Origin: Streptomyces antarcticus
GTDB lineage: Bacteria > Actinomycetota > Actinomycetes > Streptomycetales > Streptomycetaceae
Direction of reading: 5' to 3'
Length of the DNA stretch: 64,000 nucleotides
NCBI RefSeq assembly: GCF_026627255.1
Contig: NZ_JAPNLM010000014.1
Coordinates: forward strand, 124,001 to 188,000
Both the position numbers and the translations under genes were made by a program. The notes beneath the pieces were generated by a model. That model saw only the letters and a list, made by a program, of their open reading frames with translations. It was not told where the DNA came from and ran no database searches. This document shows positions 25,918-35,424 of the stretch, piece by piece (position 1 is the stretch's first letter; the number at the start of each line of letters is the position of its first letter).

Positions 25918-27792
25918 ATGAGTGGTATCCGCCGGTACCTCAACTGGGCGGGGCTCCGGCGCCTGGCCCGCGTACTGGGGCGACCCGGCGGCGTCCCACG
26001 ACAGCCCTCCGCGCACGAGCGGGAACGGACCGGCCCCGGTGACCGGGCGGCGGCCGCGCCCCGCGGGCCCGGCCGCGAGGACGAGATCCTGACCGCGCTG
26101 GGCGCCGCCGAGGGCGTCGTCCGCTACCGGGGCCGACTGGCCGTCGTACGGGACGACCTGCTGCCGGCTGGGCTGCGCGCGGCGAACCTGCGGGCCGCCG
26201 CCGAGGCGTTGGAAGCGGCGGACATCGGCTACGGCCTCGTACCGGACGGGGGACTGAGCCACCGGGTGGCCATCGCCCCCGGCCGCCGCGACGCGGCCCT
26301 CACCGCCTGCGCCGAAGCCTTCACCGGCCGGCCCGTCTACGCCGAACTCCTCGGCGACGGCGGGGTGCTCGCCACCGTACTCGCCGAAACGCTCCCCGCG
26401 GCCGTGGCCTCGGCGGAAGCCGCCGCGCAGGACGGCGCACCGCGCCCCGGCGTCAAGGGCATCCGCCTCCACCAGCCGGTGGTGACCTCCGGCCGTACCC
26501 TCCACCTCGGTTCCGACCACGGCTGCGACCTCGAGTTCTGGGACGCCCCGCACTCCGGAACCGGCGGGGTCGCCTCGCTGCGCGAGACGCCGTTCGGCTG
26601 GTGGGTCCCCTCCCTGGCCGCCACCGGCACCCACCGCGTCGGAGACCGGGAGTACCCCGTCGTGGACGCCCTCGCCCGGCGCTTCCCCGACGACATCGAC
26701 TTCCCGATCGACGCCGTCATCACCTGGGTGGACGCCTCCGACCCCGCGTGGCGCCGCCGCCGCGAGCAGGCGGCCGTAGCAGCCGCAGCCGCAGCCGTCC
26801 CGGCGCAGGTCCCGCCCGGCGCCGGAGCCCCCGACGCGGACCTCCCCGCCCCGGATGCCTGCGCCGCTCCCGCCGTGGACCGCGGCGAGCACCGCTACCG
26901 CGACCGCGGCGAACTGCGCTACTGCCTGCGGTCGATCGCCGCGCACGCGCCCTGGATCCGGCACGTCTTCCTGGTCACCGACGACCAGGTCCCCGCATGG
27001 CTGGCCGCCGACCACCCGGGCATCACCGTCGTCGACCACCGTGACCTGTTCGCCGAGCCGGACGTCCTGCCCGTCTTCAACTCCCACGCCATAGAGACCC
27101 AGCTGCACCGGATACCCGGCCTCGCCGAGCACTTCGTCTACTTCAACGACGACATCTTCCTCGGCCGGTCCCAGCGGCCCCAGAACTTCTTCCTCCCCTC
27201 CGGCCTCCCCAAGGTCTTCCACGACGACCGCGCCGTCCCGCCCAGTTCCCCGGACTCCGAGGACGACGTCTTCACCCTCTCCCAGCGCGCCACCCGCCGG
27301 GCCGTCGAATCCGCCGTCGGCCGCACCTATCCGCGGATCCTGGCCCACACCCCCTACCCCCTCAGCCGCTCCCTCTTCGAGCACCTCGAAGCGCGTCTGC
27401 CCGGCGGCCTCACCGGCACCAGCCGGTCCGTGTTCCGCAGCGCCACCGACATCGCCCCCGTCACCCTGGCCGTCCACCTGGCCCTCGCCGACGGCCACGC
27501 GGTCGAAGGCGAGCTGGCCGCCGCCTACGTGTCCACCGGCCACGCCGACGAGCTCGAACGCCTGGGCGACATGGTCCACCACCGCGAGTCCGACGCCTTC
27601 TGCCTCGCCGACGACGCCGGTACGGGGCTCTCCCCGCAGGCCCAGCAGCGCGCGGTCGGCGCGTTCCTGGAGGCCTACTTCCCGGTCCCCTCCCCGTACG
27701 AGAGAACGTCCGACCCGTCAGCACCCCTGCCCTCCACGTCCCTGTCCATCTCGTCCGCCACGCCCCCGTCCCCGTCTGCGCCGATCGGCTGA
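25918..27792 (+). CDS. Stealth-family sugar-phosphate transferase
   Basis: A 624-residue protein of the stealth family, whose members link hexose-1-phosphates through phosphodiesters in capsule or teichoic-acid-like polymers. Conserved regions are visible: CR1 with IDAVITWVD (about residue 263), CR2 with GELRYCLRSIAAHAPWIRHVFLVTDDQ, CR3 with YFNDDIFLG (about 410) and a later CR4-like HHRESDAFCL. The N-terminal 250 residues are less conserved. There is no signal peptide. It stands alone, without polymerase or export genes nearby. The 231-base gap before it holds no gene. Confidence 0.85.
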   Translation: MSGIRRYLNWAGLRRLARVLGRPGGVPRQPSAHERERTGPGDRAAAAPRGPGREDEILTALGAAEGVVRYRGRLAVVRDDLLPAGLRAANLRAAAEALEAADIGYGLVPDGGLSHRVAIAPGRRDAALTACAEAFTGRPVYAELLGDGGVLATVLAETLPAAVASAEAAAQDGAPRPGVKGIRLHQPVVTSGRTLHLGSDHGCDLEFWDAPHSGTGGVASLRETPFGWWVPSLAATGTHRVGDREYPVVDALARRFPDDIDFPIDAVITWVDASDPAWRRRREQAAVAAAAAAVPAQVPPGAGAPDADLPAPDACAAPAVDRGEHRYRDRGELRYCLRSIAAHAPWIRHVFLVTDDQVPAWLAADHPGITVVDHRDLFAEPDVLPVFNSHAIETQLHRIPGLAEHFVYFNDDIFLGRSQRPQNFFLPSGLPKVFHDDRAVPPSSPDSEDDVFTLSQRATRRAVESAVGRTYPRILAHTPYPLSRSLFEHLEARLPGGLTGTSRSVFRSATDIAPVTLAVHLALADGHAVEGELAAAYVSTGHADELERLGDMVHHRESDAFCLADDAGTGLSPQAQQRAVGAFLEAYFPVPSPYERTSDPSAPLPSTSLSISSATPPSPSAPIG

Positions 27793-27855
27793 CCCGGGCC
27801 TCCCGCGCCGCGCCGCGCCCCGGCAGACCCCCGCCCATGCGTGACAGTGGGCCCT

Positions 27856-28497
27856 ATGCCACATGCCCCCACCGGGTCCGGACCGCGCCGCCGCAGCGTG
27901 CTGGCCGCCGCCCTCGCCCCGCTGGCCGCGGCCGGCTGCGCGGACCGGGAGCACCCCCCGGCCCCCGGTCCGCCCGCCGGACCGCGAGACGCCCTGGTCA
28001 TGGTGATCCGGCACGCGGAGAAGCCGTACGCGGGCGACACCGCCGAGGACGACGAGGGCGTCGAACACCCCGGCTCCCTGTCCGGCCGGGGGCTGCGCCG
28101 CGCCGAGGAGCTGCCGCGTCTCTTCCCACCGTCGGCCCGCTCCTCCCTGCCCCGTCCCGCCGCCGTCTTCGCGGCCGGCGGCAAGGCCGCCCCCGAGCGG
28201 TGCGGGCAGACGGTGGCGGCCCTCGCCACCGTGCTGCGCACGCCGGTGCGCGCCGAGTTCGCCGTCGGCGCCGAACCCGTCCTCGCCCGGGCCGTGCTGG
28301 CCGCCCCGATGCCCGCCCTGGTCTGCTGGGAACCGGCCGGCATCCCCCGCCTGGTCCGGGCCCTCGGCGCACACCGGGTCGTCGGCGTCCCCGCCGCCTG
28401 GCCCGACCGGTACGACCTCGTCTGGATGTTCACCCGCCGCCAGGGCCTGTGGAGCTTCCGCGAACTGCCCCAGAACCTGCTGCCCGGAGACGCGTAG
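27856..28497 (+). CDS. Histidine phosphatase-family lipoprotein
   Basis: A 213-residue exported protein. The N-terminus GPRRRSVLAAALAPLAAAGC combines twin arginines with a lipobox, so a Tat-exported lipoprotein is likely. The phosphoglycerate-mutase-like domain starts with VIRHAEKPY, which holds the catalytic His of the RHG/RHAE motif. The substrate is unknown. ATG 27856 is preferred over GTG 27841 because it places the signal normally. It follows the stealth gene by about 60 bases. Confidence 0.75.
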   Translation: MPHAPTGSGPRRRSVLAAALAPLAAAGCADREHPPAPGPPAGPRDALVMVIRHAEKPYAGDTAEDDEGVEHPGSLSGRGLRRAEELPRLFPPSARSSLPRPAAVFAAGGKAAPERCGQTVAALATVLRTPVRAEFAVGAEPVLARAVLAAPMPALVCWEPAGIPRLVRALGAHRVVGVPAAWPDRYDLVWMFTRRQGLWSFRELPQNLLPGDA

Positions 28498-28548
28498 CAC
28501 CGTCACCGGCCGCGCCGCGCGGGACCGGGCCGGGCCGCGCGGGACCCG

Positions 28549-31065
28549 CTACGGACCGACCCGGCCCCCGTCCTCCGCCAGCGCCCGCGCCAGGTAGAGC
28601 GCCGTGCGGCTTGTGCCCGACGCCGCGACCTCCGCCGGGGTGCCCGTCGCCACGATGCGGCCGCCCTCGGTGCCGCCGCCCGGGCCCAGGTCGATCACCC
28701 AGTCCGCGCCCGCCACCACCGCCATGTCGTGCTCGACCACGACCACCGAGTGCCCGGCGTCCACCAGCCCGTGCAACTGCCGCAGCAGCACTCGTACATC
28801 GGCCGGGTGCAGTCCCGTCGTCGGCTCGTCCAGTACGTACAGGGTGTGGTCGTGGCGCACGCGCTGCAGCTCCGTGGCCAGCTTGATCCGCTGCGCCTCG
28901 CCGCCCGACAGCTCCGTCGCCGGCTGCCCGAGCCGCAGGTAGCCGAGCCCGATGTCCTCCAGGGCCCGCAGACTGCGCGCCGCCGCCGGCACCTCCGCGA
29001 AGAAGCCCGCCGCCGCCTCCACCGTCAGCCCGAGGACCTCCGCGATGTCCAGGTCCCCGTACCGGACCTCCAGCGTCTCGGGGTTGTACCGGGCTCCGGC
29101 GCAGGCGGGGCACGGGGCGTACGTGCTCGGCAGGAACAGCAGCTCCACCGAGACGAAGCCCTCGCCCTGACAGGTCTCGCACCGGCCGCCCGGCACGTTG
29201 AAGGAGAACCGGCCCGCCTTCCAGCCGCGCGCCCGCGCGTCCGGCGCCGCCGCGAAGAGCCGGCGCACCACGTCGAACAGCCCCGTGTACGTCGCCAGGT
29301 TGGACCGGGGGGTGCGGCCGATCGGCTTCTGGTCGACCTCCACCAGCCGCCGTACGGGGAAGTCCACGTCCGCCAGCCGCTCGCCGACCTCCCGGGCCAG
29401 CACCTGGCCCACCAGCGTGGACTTTCCCGAGCCCGACACCCCGGTCACCGCCGTGAACACCCCCAGCGGGAAGCGGGCCTCCACCCCGCGCAGATTGTGC
29501 CGGTCGACCGCGCCCAGGTGTACGGACCCGCTCGCCTCGCGCACCGGCCGCCGCGCCCGCCCCGTCCCGGCCGCCCCGGACAGGTACAGGGCCGTGGCCG
29601 ACCGCGGTACGCCCGCGAGGCCCTCGGGCGGCCCGCTGTACAGCACCTGCCCGCCGTGCTCCCCGGCCAGCGGGCCCACGTCCACCAGCCAGTCCGCGTG
29701 CCGCACCACGTCCAGGTGGTGCTCCACGACGAACACCGTGTTCCCGGCCTCCTTGAGCCGGTCCAGTACGCCGAGGAGGGCCTCCGTGTCGGCGGGGTGC
29801 AGCCCGGCCGAGGGCTCGTCCAGCACGTACACCACCCCGAACAGGCCCGACCGGAGCTGCGTGGCCAGCCGCAGCCGCTGCAGTTCGCCCGCGGACAGGG
29901 TGGGCGCGGTCCGGTCCAGGCTCAGATAGCCGAGCCCGAGCTCCGTGACGGGTCCGATCCGCGTGCGCAGGCCCTCCGTCAGGACCCGCGCCGCCTCTCC
30001 GGCCGCGGGTGCGGACTCCCGTGCGGAGGCCAGTACGGCGTCCAGTTCGGACAGCGGCATCCCCGCGAGGTCCGCGATGCCGTACCCGGCGAAGGTCACG
30101 GCCAGCGCCTCCGGCCGCAGCCGGTGCCCCTCGCACGCGGGGCACGGCGAGTCGGTGAGGAACTTCTCGGCACGCGCCCTCAGGGCGGCGCTCCTGCTGT
30201 CCGCGAACGTCCGCATGACGTGGCGGTGTGCGCTCATGTACGTGCCCTGGTAGGGCCGCTGGATCCGGTCGGCGTCGCGCACCGGGTGCACCGTCACGAC
30301 CGGCTGCTCCTCGGTGAACAGGATCCACTCGCGGTCCTTCGCGGGCAGCTCCCGCCAGGGCCGGTCCACGTCGTGGCCGAGGGCCTCCAGGACGTCGCGC
30401 AGGTTCTTGCCCTGCCAGGCGCCCGGCCAGGCCGCGATGGCACCCTGACGGATCGACAGATGCCGGTCAGGCACGAGCAGTTCCTCGCTGGTGCGGTGGA
30501 TCCGGCCGAGCCCGTGGCACGAAGGGCAGGCGCCTGCGGCGGTGTTGGGGGAGAAGGCGTCGGAGTCGAGGGGCTCCGCGCCCGCGGGGTAGGTTCCGGC
30601 TCGCGAATACAGCATCCGCAGCGAGTTCGACAGCAGGGTCACCGTCCCCACCGAGGAGCGCGAACCGGGTGAGGAGCGGCGCTGTTCCAGCGAGACGGCG
30701 GGCGGCAGTCCGGTGACGGAGTCGACCTTCGGCGCGCCGATCTGGTGGATGAGGCGGCGGGCGTACGGGGCGACCGACTCGAAGTACCGGCGCTGGGCCT
30801 CCGCGTAGAGCGTCCCGAAGGCGAGCGAGCTCTTGCCGGAGCCGGAGACGCCCGTGAACACGGTCAGCGCGTCGCGCGGGACGTCCACGTCGACCCCGCG
30901 CAGATTGTGCTCCCGGGCGCCCCGCACGCGGACGTACGGATCGATGGAACGCGGGTCGGGGGAACCCGGACCCGGGGAACGTGGACCCGGGGAACGGGGA
31001 TCGGCGGCGCGAGGATCACCGGCCGGGGGGCCGGCGGGGAGGGGTGCGGGCGCGGGCTGGTGCAT
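28549..31065 (-). CDS. UvrA-like ABC ATPase lacking the UvrB-binding domain
   Basis: An 838-residue UvrA paralogue. Both ATPase halves are intact: Walker A GVSGSGKSSL (about residue 72) and GVSGSGKSTL, signatures LSAGELQRLRLA and LSGGEAQRIKLA. Compared with true UvrA (about 950), the stretch after LRMLYSRAGT passes almost directly to the CPSCHGLG zinc module, so the first zinc finger and UvrB-binding domain are absent. CPAC and CETC...CPAC zinc modules remain. Such short homologues are associated with antibiotic or DNA-drug resistance (DrrC-like) and are not part of the UvrABC excinuclease. The first 42 residues are a Pro/Gly/Arg/Ser repeat tail. Confidence 0.85.
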   Translation of the reverse strand: MHQPAPAPLPAGPPAGDPRAADPRSPGPRSPGPGSPDPRSIDPYVRVRGAREHNLRGVDVDVPRDALTVFTGVSGSGKSSLAFGTLYAEAQRRYFESVAPYARRLIHQIGAPKVDSVTGLPPAVSLEQRRSSPGSRSSVGTVTLLSNSLRMLYSRAGTYPAGAEPLDSDAFSPNTAAGACPSCHGLGRIHRTSEELLVPDRHLSIRQGAIAAWPGAWQGKNLRDVLEALGHDVDRPWRELPAKDREWILFTEEQPVVTVHPVRDADRIQRPYQGTYMSAHRHVMRTFADSRSAALRARAEKFLTDSPCPACEGHRLRPEALAVTFAGYGIADLAGMPLSELDAVLASARESAPAAGEAARVLTEGLRTRIGPVTELGLGYLSLDRTAPTLSAGELQRLRLATQLRSGLFGVVYVLDEPSAGLHPADTEALLGVLDRLKEAGNTVFVVEHHLDVVRHADWLVDVGPLAGEHGGQVLYSGPPEGLAGVPRSATALYLSGAAGTGRARRPVREASGSVHLGAVDRHNLRGVEARFPLGVFTAVTGVSGSGKSTLVGQVLAREVGERLADVDFPVRRLVEVDQKPIGRTPRSNLATYTGLFDVVRRLFAAAPDARARGWKAGRFSFNVPGGRCETCQGEGFVSVELLFLPSTYAPCPACAGARYNPETLEVRYGDLDIAEVLGLTVEAAAGFFAEVPAAARSLRALEDIGLGYLRLGQPATELSGGEAQRIKLATELQRVRHDHTLYVLDEPTTGLHPADVRVLLRQLHGLVDAGHSVVVVEHDMAVVAGADWVIDLGPGGGTEGGRIVATGTPAEVAASGTSRTALYLARALAEDGGRVGP

Positions 31066-31075
31066 TCGTCCCAGT

Positions 31076-32065
31076 TTAGAGGCCCGCGATCCGGGCCAGC
31101 CCGCGGTAGGACTCCAGCAGCGCCGTCCGGTCGTACGTGGACGTGGTGACGAGCAGCTCGTCCGCGCCGGTCAGGGCGGCCACCTCGGACAGCTCCGCCG
31201 CCACCTGCTCCCCGGTGCCGTGGACGTGCCCGGCGAGGGCGCCCTCGTACAGCTCCCGCTCCTTGGGGGACATGTCCAGCGCCTCGACCTCCTCGGCCGG
31301 GCGGAGCGGCGGGAAGCTGCCCCGGGTGCGGGAGTGGGCCAGGGCCCACGCCTCCGGGACCAGGATCCGCCGGGCCGCCTCCGCGGTGGCGGCCACCGCG
31401 ACGGTCCCGGAGACCACGACGTACGGCTCCGGGCCCCACGCGGACGGCAGGAACTCCCGCCGGTACGTCCCGACGGCCTCCGCGACCCGGTCCCGGGAGC
31501 GCAGATCGCCCACCACCAGCGGCAGCCCGGCCCGGGCGGCGATTTTGGCCCCGGCACCGGTGGCCAGGACGAAGGCGGGGATCCGCAGCCCCTCGGCGGG
31601 GCGCGCGTGGACCTCGGGGTGCGCCGTCTGGCTGCCGTCGAGCCAGCCCAGCAGCTCGGCCAGCTGCTCCTCGAACCGGTCGGCGTCCCCGGTGTCCCGT
31701 CCCAGGGCGCGCCGGATCCCGTCGGTGAACCCGACGGAGCGGCCGAGGCCCATGTCGATCCGGCCGGGGAAGAGGGACTCCAGCACCCCGAACTGCTCGG
31801 CGACCACCATCGGCTGGTGGTTGGGCAGCATCACCCCGCCCGTGCCGACCCGGATCCGCCGGGTCGCGCCGGCGACGGCGGCCGCCAGCACGGTGGGGGC
31901 GGAGCCCGCCACGCCGGGCACGCTGTGGTGCTCCGAGACCCAGAACCGGTGGTATCCGAGCTCCTCCGCCGTGCGGGCCAGCTCCACGGTGTCGCGCAGC
32001 GCCTGCGGGGCGGGGTGGCCCTCGCGGGTGCGGGACCGGTCGAGTATCGAGAGGTTTCGGATCAC
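31076..32065 (-). CDS. LLM-class (luciferase-like) flavin-dependent monooxygenase
   Basis: A 329-residue protein with the bacterial-luciferase TIM-barrel pattern: LARTAEELGYHRFWVSEHHSVPGVAGSAPTVL, then RIRVGTGGVMLPNHQPMVVAEQFGVLESLFPGRIDMGLGRS. It should use F420 or reduced FMN; which one cannot be told here. The GTG at 32065 is the only start giving the usual RNLSILDRS beginning. It is tail-to-head with the UvrA-like gene with a 10-base gap, so the two probably share a transcript. Confidence 0.88.
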   Translation of the reverse strand: MIRNLSILDRSRTREGHPAPQALRDTVELARTAEELGYHRFWVSEHHSVPGVAGSAPTVLAAAVAGATRRIRVGTGGVMLPNHQPMVVAEQFGVLESLFPGRIDMGLGRSVGFTDGIRRALGRDTGDADRFEEQLAELLGWLDGSQTAHPEVHARPAEGLRIPAFVLATGAGAKIAARAGLPLVVGDLRSRDRVAEAVGTYRREFLPSAWGPEPYVVVSGTVAVAATAEAARRILVPEAWALAHSRTRGSFPPLRPAEEVEALDMSPKERELYEGALAGHVHGTGEQVAAELSEVAALTGADELLVTTSTYDRTALLESYRGLARIAGL

Positions 32066-32179
32066 ACTCGTGTCAACGCCGGGCGGCCGCGAGGATTCCC
32101 GGACCGGCGCGACGCCAGGCCGCAGGCCTGTCCTGCCCTCCCCGCCGGCCCTCCTGGGGGCGCGCCCTAGGGTGGCGGG

Positions 32180-32671
32180 ATGACCGAGAGCACCGTGCGG
32201 CCGCTGGCCGTCTTCGACATCGACAACACCCTGGCCGACACCGGCCACCGCCAGCACTTCCTGGAGGGACGGCCCCGCGACTGGAACGGCTTCTTCGGCG
32301 CGGCCCCGACCGATCCGCCCCTCGCCCGCGGGGTGGCGCTGGCGCGGGAGAGCGCGCGGGAGTGCGAGGTGGTGTACCTGACGGGCCGCCCCGAGCGGTG
32401 CCGGAAGGACACGGTCGACTGGCTCGCGCGGCACGGCCTGCCCGAGGGAACGCTGTCGATGCGCGGGAACCAGGACCGGCGGCCGGCCCGGACGACGAAG
32501 CTGGAGGTGCTCAAGCGGATCGCCCGGGGCCGGGAGGTGCGGATGCTCGTCGACGACGACGAGCTGGTGTGCGGGGCGGCACGCGCCGCGGGCTTCCGGG
32601 TGGTCCTGGCGGACTGGGCCGCGGACGCGCCGGAACTCAAGGCGGCCCAGGAGGGCGAGGGCCGCACCTGA
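32180..32671 (+). CDS. HAD-superfamily phosphatase (polynucleotide kinase 3'-phosphatase-like)
   Basis: A 163-residue single-domain HAD hydrolase. The nucleophile motif is VFDIDNTLAD, motif II is VVYLTGRPE, and the C-terminal acidic motif is RMLVDDDELVCGAA. The small size and the TGRP motif resemble the phosphatase domain of phage-type polynucleotide kinases, but a general acid-phosphatase role is equally possible. It is divergent from the monooxygenase gene. Confidence 0.8.
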   Translation: MTESTVRPLAVFDIDNTLADTGHRQHFLEGRPRDWNGFFGAAPTDPPLARGVALARESARECEVVYLTGRPERCRKDTVDWLARHGLPEGTLSMRGNQDRRPARTTKLEVLKRIARGREVRMLVDDDELVCGAARAAGFRVVLADWAADAPELKAAQEGEGRT

Positions 32672-32701
32672 GCGGCCCGGCCCGGGCGGTCGGCCCCGGG
32701 C

Positions 32702-32917
32702 TCAGGCGTCTTCGTCGAGGCGGAAGCCGACCTTCAGGCCCACTTGGTAGTGCGCCACCTCGCCGTTCTCGATGTGCCCGCGCACCTGTACGACTTCGAA
32801 CCAGTCCAGGTTGCGCAAGTGCTGCCCCGCCCGGGTGATCCCGTTGCGGATGGCCTGATCGATGCCCTCGGGGGAAGTGCCGACGATCTCGGTCACCCGG
32901 TACGTGTGATTGGACAT
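32702..32917 (-). CDS. Dodecin (flavin storage protein)
   Basis: A 71-residue protein with the full dodecin pattern: a first strand with YRVTEIVGTSPEGIDQAI, a central helix, then the flavin-stacking Trp in LRNLDWFEVVQVRG and the C-terminal strand VGLKVGFRLDE. Dodecins assemble as 12-mers that store FMN, FAD or CoA. GGGAGA lies upstream of the ATG. It is convergent with the HAD gene. Confidence 0.92.
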   Translation of the reverse strand: MSNHTYRVTEIVGTSPEGIDQAIRNGITRAGQHLRNLDWFEVVQVRGHIENGEVAHYQVGLKVGFRLDEDA

Positions 32918-33082
32918 GGGGGTCTCCCGACACTGGGTGGCTATTGCCTTGTTCTACGGTGCCCCAGTTAGACCGGCTCCGCGAACTTTGCGCGAAGAGT
33001 CCCGCGCCTAACCCCCTTGACCCGCCTATTGGTCTATGCCAATTTCAAGCCATCTGAGCCCCGTTCCCAGAAGGTGACCTTC

Positions 33083-34345
33083 GTGAAGATGCGCTTCCTT
33101 GCCGTGTGCACCGCCCTCGCGGCCGCGGCCGCCCTCACGGGCTGCAGCCAGTTGGCCGACTCGGCCGGAGGACCACAGAAGGTGACGCTCTGGCTGATGA
33201 AGGGCAGCGCCTCGGACGACTTCATCAGCAAGTTCACCGCGTCGTTCGAGCAGGAGCATCCCGATGTCGACCTGGAGGTGAAGATCCAGGACTGGACGGG
33301 CATCGGCGACAAGGTGAGCGGCGTACTCTCCGGCGAGAGCAAGGAGGGAGCCGACGTCATAGAGGTGGGCAACACCCAGGTCTCCCGGTACATCGAGGTC
33401 GGCGGCCTCTCCGAACTCACCCTCGAGGGCCTGCGCGAATGGGGCAACAAGGACTGGCTCAAGGGCCTCTCCGACCCCGGCAGTGTCAACGGCGCCCAGT
33501 ACGGCGTCCCCTGGTACGCCGCCAACCGCGTGGTCATCTACAACAAGGACCTCTTCGCCGGCGCCGGGATCAAGGCCTTGCCCAAGAATCGCCAAGAGTG
33601 GATCCAGGCCACCCAGCGGCTCGACAAGGGCGACCAGCAGGGCATCTACCTCGCGGGCCAGAACTGGTACGTCCTCGCCGGGTTCGTCTGGGACGAGGGC
33701 GGCGACCTCGCCGTCGAGAACAGCGGCAAGTGGACGGGCACCCTCCACGACGACAGGGCGCTGGCCGGCATGGAGTTCTACAAGCAGCTCCAGGGGCTCG
33801 GCGACGGCCCCAAGGACGCCGACGAGGAGACGCCCCCGCAGTCGGAGGTCTTCGCCCGCGGCCAGGTCGCGCAGATCATCGCCCCGCCCAGCCAGGTCAA
33901 GGAGATCGAGGACGCCAACCCCGCCCTGAAGGACAAGCTCGGCTTCTTCCCGATCCCCGGCAAGACCTCGGAGAAGGCGGGCGCCGTCTTCACCGGCGGC
34001 TCCGACCTGATCATCCCGGAGAAGACCCGGCAGCGGGCTCACGCGGTGGACGTGATCACCGCCCTGGTCAGCGAGAAGTGGCAGACCGAGCTCGCCCGCA
34101 CCATGAGCTACGTGCCGAACCGGACGTCCCTGGCCCACGTGGTCGAGGGCAACGAGGGGGCGATGGCCATGGCCCCCGGGGCGGCCCAGGGCCGGGCCAC
34201 CCCGAAGTCCGCCCGGTGGGCCGAAGTGGAGGCCGAGAACCCGATCAAGCCGTACATGACGGCCGTCCTCACCGGCCAGGACCCCAGGCAGGCCGCCCAG
34301 GCGGCCTCCGACACGATCAGCCGGGTCCTCGGCTCCGACCGCTGA
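33083..34345 (+). CDS. ABC-transporter extracellular sugar-binding lipoprotein (orphan)
   Basis: A 420-residue solute-binding lipoprotein. The signal ends with the lipobox LTGC, followed by KVTLWLMKGSASDDFISKFTASFEQEHPDVDLEVKIQDW, typical of family 1 carbohydrate-binding proteins. GTG 33083 is chosen with AAGG eight bases upstream, giving a compact signal peptide. No permease or ATPase gene adjoins it, so it must work with transporters encoded elsewhere. Confidence 0.85.
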   Translation: MKMRFLAVCTALAAAAALTGCSQLADSAGGPQKVTLWLMKGSASDDFISKFTASFEQEHPDVDLEVKIQDWTGIGDKVSGVLSGESKEGADVIEVGNTQVSRYIEVGGLSELTLEGLREWGNKDWLKGLSDPGSVNGAQYGVPWYAANRVVIYNKDLFAGAGIKALPKNRQEWIQATQRLDKGDQQGIYLAGQNWYVLAGFVWDEGGDLAVENSGKWTGTLHDDRALAGMEFYKQLQGLGDGPKDADEETPPQSEVFARGQVAQIIAPPSQVKEIEDANPALKDKLGFFPIPGKTSEKAGAVFTGGSDLIIPEKTRQRAHAVDVITALVSEKWQTELARTMSYVPNRTSLAHVVEGNEGAMAMAPGAAQGRATPKSARWAEVEAENPIKPYMTAVLTGQDPRQAAQAASDTISRVLGSDR

Positions 34346-34350
34346 GCGCC

Positions 34351-34396
34351 GCCGCACCGCCGCCCGCCCACCCGCCGCACCGCCGCCCGCCCACCC
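34351..34396. repeat. Tandem 23-bp direct repeat, two copies
   Basis: Two exact copies of a 23-base unit starting GCCGCACCGCCGCCC (34351-34373 and 34374-34396), directly after the solute-binding protein stop. It is likely slippage-prone, with no evident function. Confidence 0.7.
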
Positions 34397-34533
34397 GCCG
34401 ACCGCCGAGTTCAGCGTCCGCACATCCGGGGGCCTCGGCGCGGCCATGTCGAATCCAGTCCGCCACGGAAGAAGTAAGGAGCCAGGCCGCACACCCGCCG
34501 GCCTGGCTCTCCGTGCCCGGCTCAGGAGTCGCC

Positions 34534-35424
34534 ATGACGATCGCACCCCTGTCCCCGTCCCCCCTCCCCAGCGCCCCGGCAACCCTTCCCGGCGCCCCTG
34601 CATCCCTCGTCGGCGCCCCGGCCCCGCTCGCCGCAGCCCCGGCCCCCCTCGCCTCCGCCCCGGCCCTCGGCGCGGTCGCCTCCGCCGCCGTCCCCGCCCC
34701 CCGCTACGCCGTCCGCCTCGCCCGCGACGAGGACGAGGTGCGCGCCGCCCAGCGCCTGCGCCACCAGGTCTTCGCCGGAGAGCTCGGCGCCCGCCTCGAC
34801 GGCCCGGAGCCGGGTCTCGACGCCGACGCCTTCGACGCGTACTGCGACCACCTCCTCGTCCTCGACCAGGAGACCGGCCAGGTCGTCGGCACCTACCGGC
34901 TGCTGCCCCCGGAGCGCGCCGCCGTCGCCGGACGCCTCTACTCCGAGGGCGAGTTCGACCTCTCCGCCCTCAACCCCATCCGCCCCGACCTCGTCGAGGT
35001 CGGCCGCTCCTGCGTCCACCCCGACCACCGCAACGGCGCCGTCATCGCCCTCATCTGGGCCGGCCTCGCCCGCTACATGGACCGCTCCGGGCACGACTGG
35101 CTCGCCGGGTGCTGCTCGATCCCGCTCGACGACGGCGGAGTCCTGGCCGCCGCGACCCGTGAGACCACCCTGGCCCGCAACCTCGCCCCCGAGGAGTACC
35201 GGGTCACCCCGCACCTCCCCTGGAACCCCGCGGGCATCACCCACCCCGGCCGGATGGAGGTGCCCCCGCTGCTCCGCGGCTACCTGCGCCTGGGCGCCTG
35301 GGTCTGCGGCGAGCCGGCCCTCGACGCCGAGTTCGGCTGCGCCGACCTGTACGTCCTGCTCTCCCTGCGCCGTACGAACCCGCGCTACCTCAAGCACTTC
35401 CTCTCGCTCGCCCCGGCCGCATGA
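34534..35424 (+). CDS. olsB: Ornithine N-acyltransferase OlsB (GNAT, hemolysin-like)
   Basis: A 296-residue protein. After an Ala/Pro-rich N-terminal 55 residues, a GNAT fold of the Acetyltransf_5 class begins at YAVRLARDEDEVRAAQRLRHQVFAGELGA and includes VEVGRSCVHPDHRNG. OlsB attaches a 3-hydroxyacyl chain to the alpha-amino group of ornithine, giving lyso-ornithine lipid. In S. coelicolor an olsA/olsB pair (SCO0920-0921, from memory) makes ornithine lipids. CAGGAG precedes the ATG. Its stop overlaps the next gene (ATGA), an acyltransferase supplying the second chain. Confidence 0.82.
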   Translation: MTIAPLSPSPLPSAPATLPGAPASLVGAPAPLAAAPAPLASAPALGAVASAAVPAPRYAVRLARDEDEVRAAQRLRHQVFAGELGARLDGPEPGLDADAFDAYCDHLLVLDQETGQVVGTYRLLPPERAAVAGRLYSEGEFDLSALNPIRPDLVEVGRSCVHPDHRNGAVIALIWAGLARYMDRSGHDWLAGCCSIPLDDGGVLAAATRETTLARNLAPEEYRVTPHLPWNPAGITHPGRMEVPPLLRGYLRLGAWVCGEPALDAEFGCADLYVLLSLRRTNPRYLKHFLSLAPAA

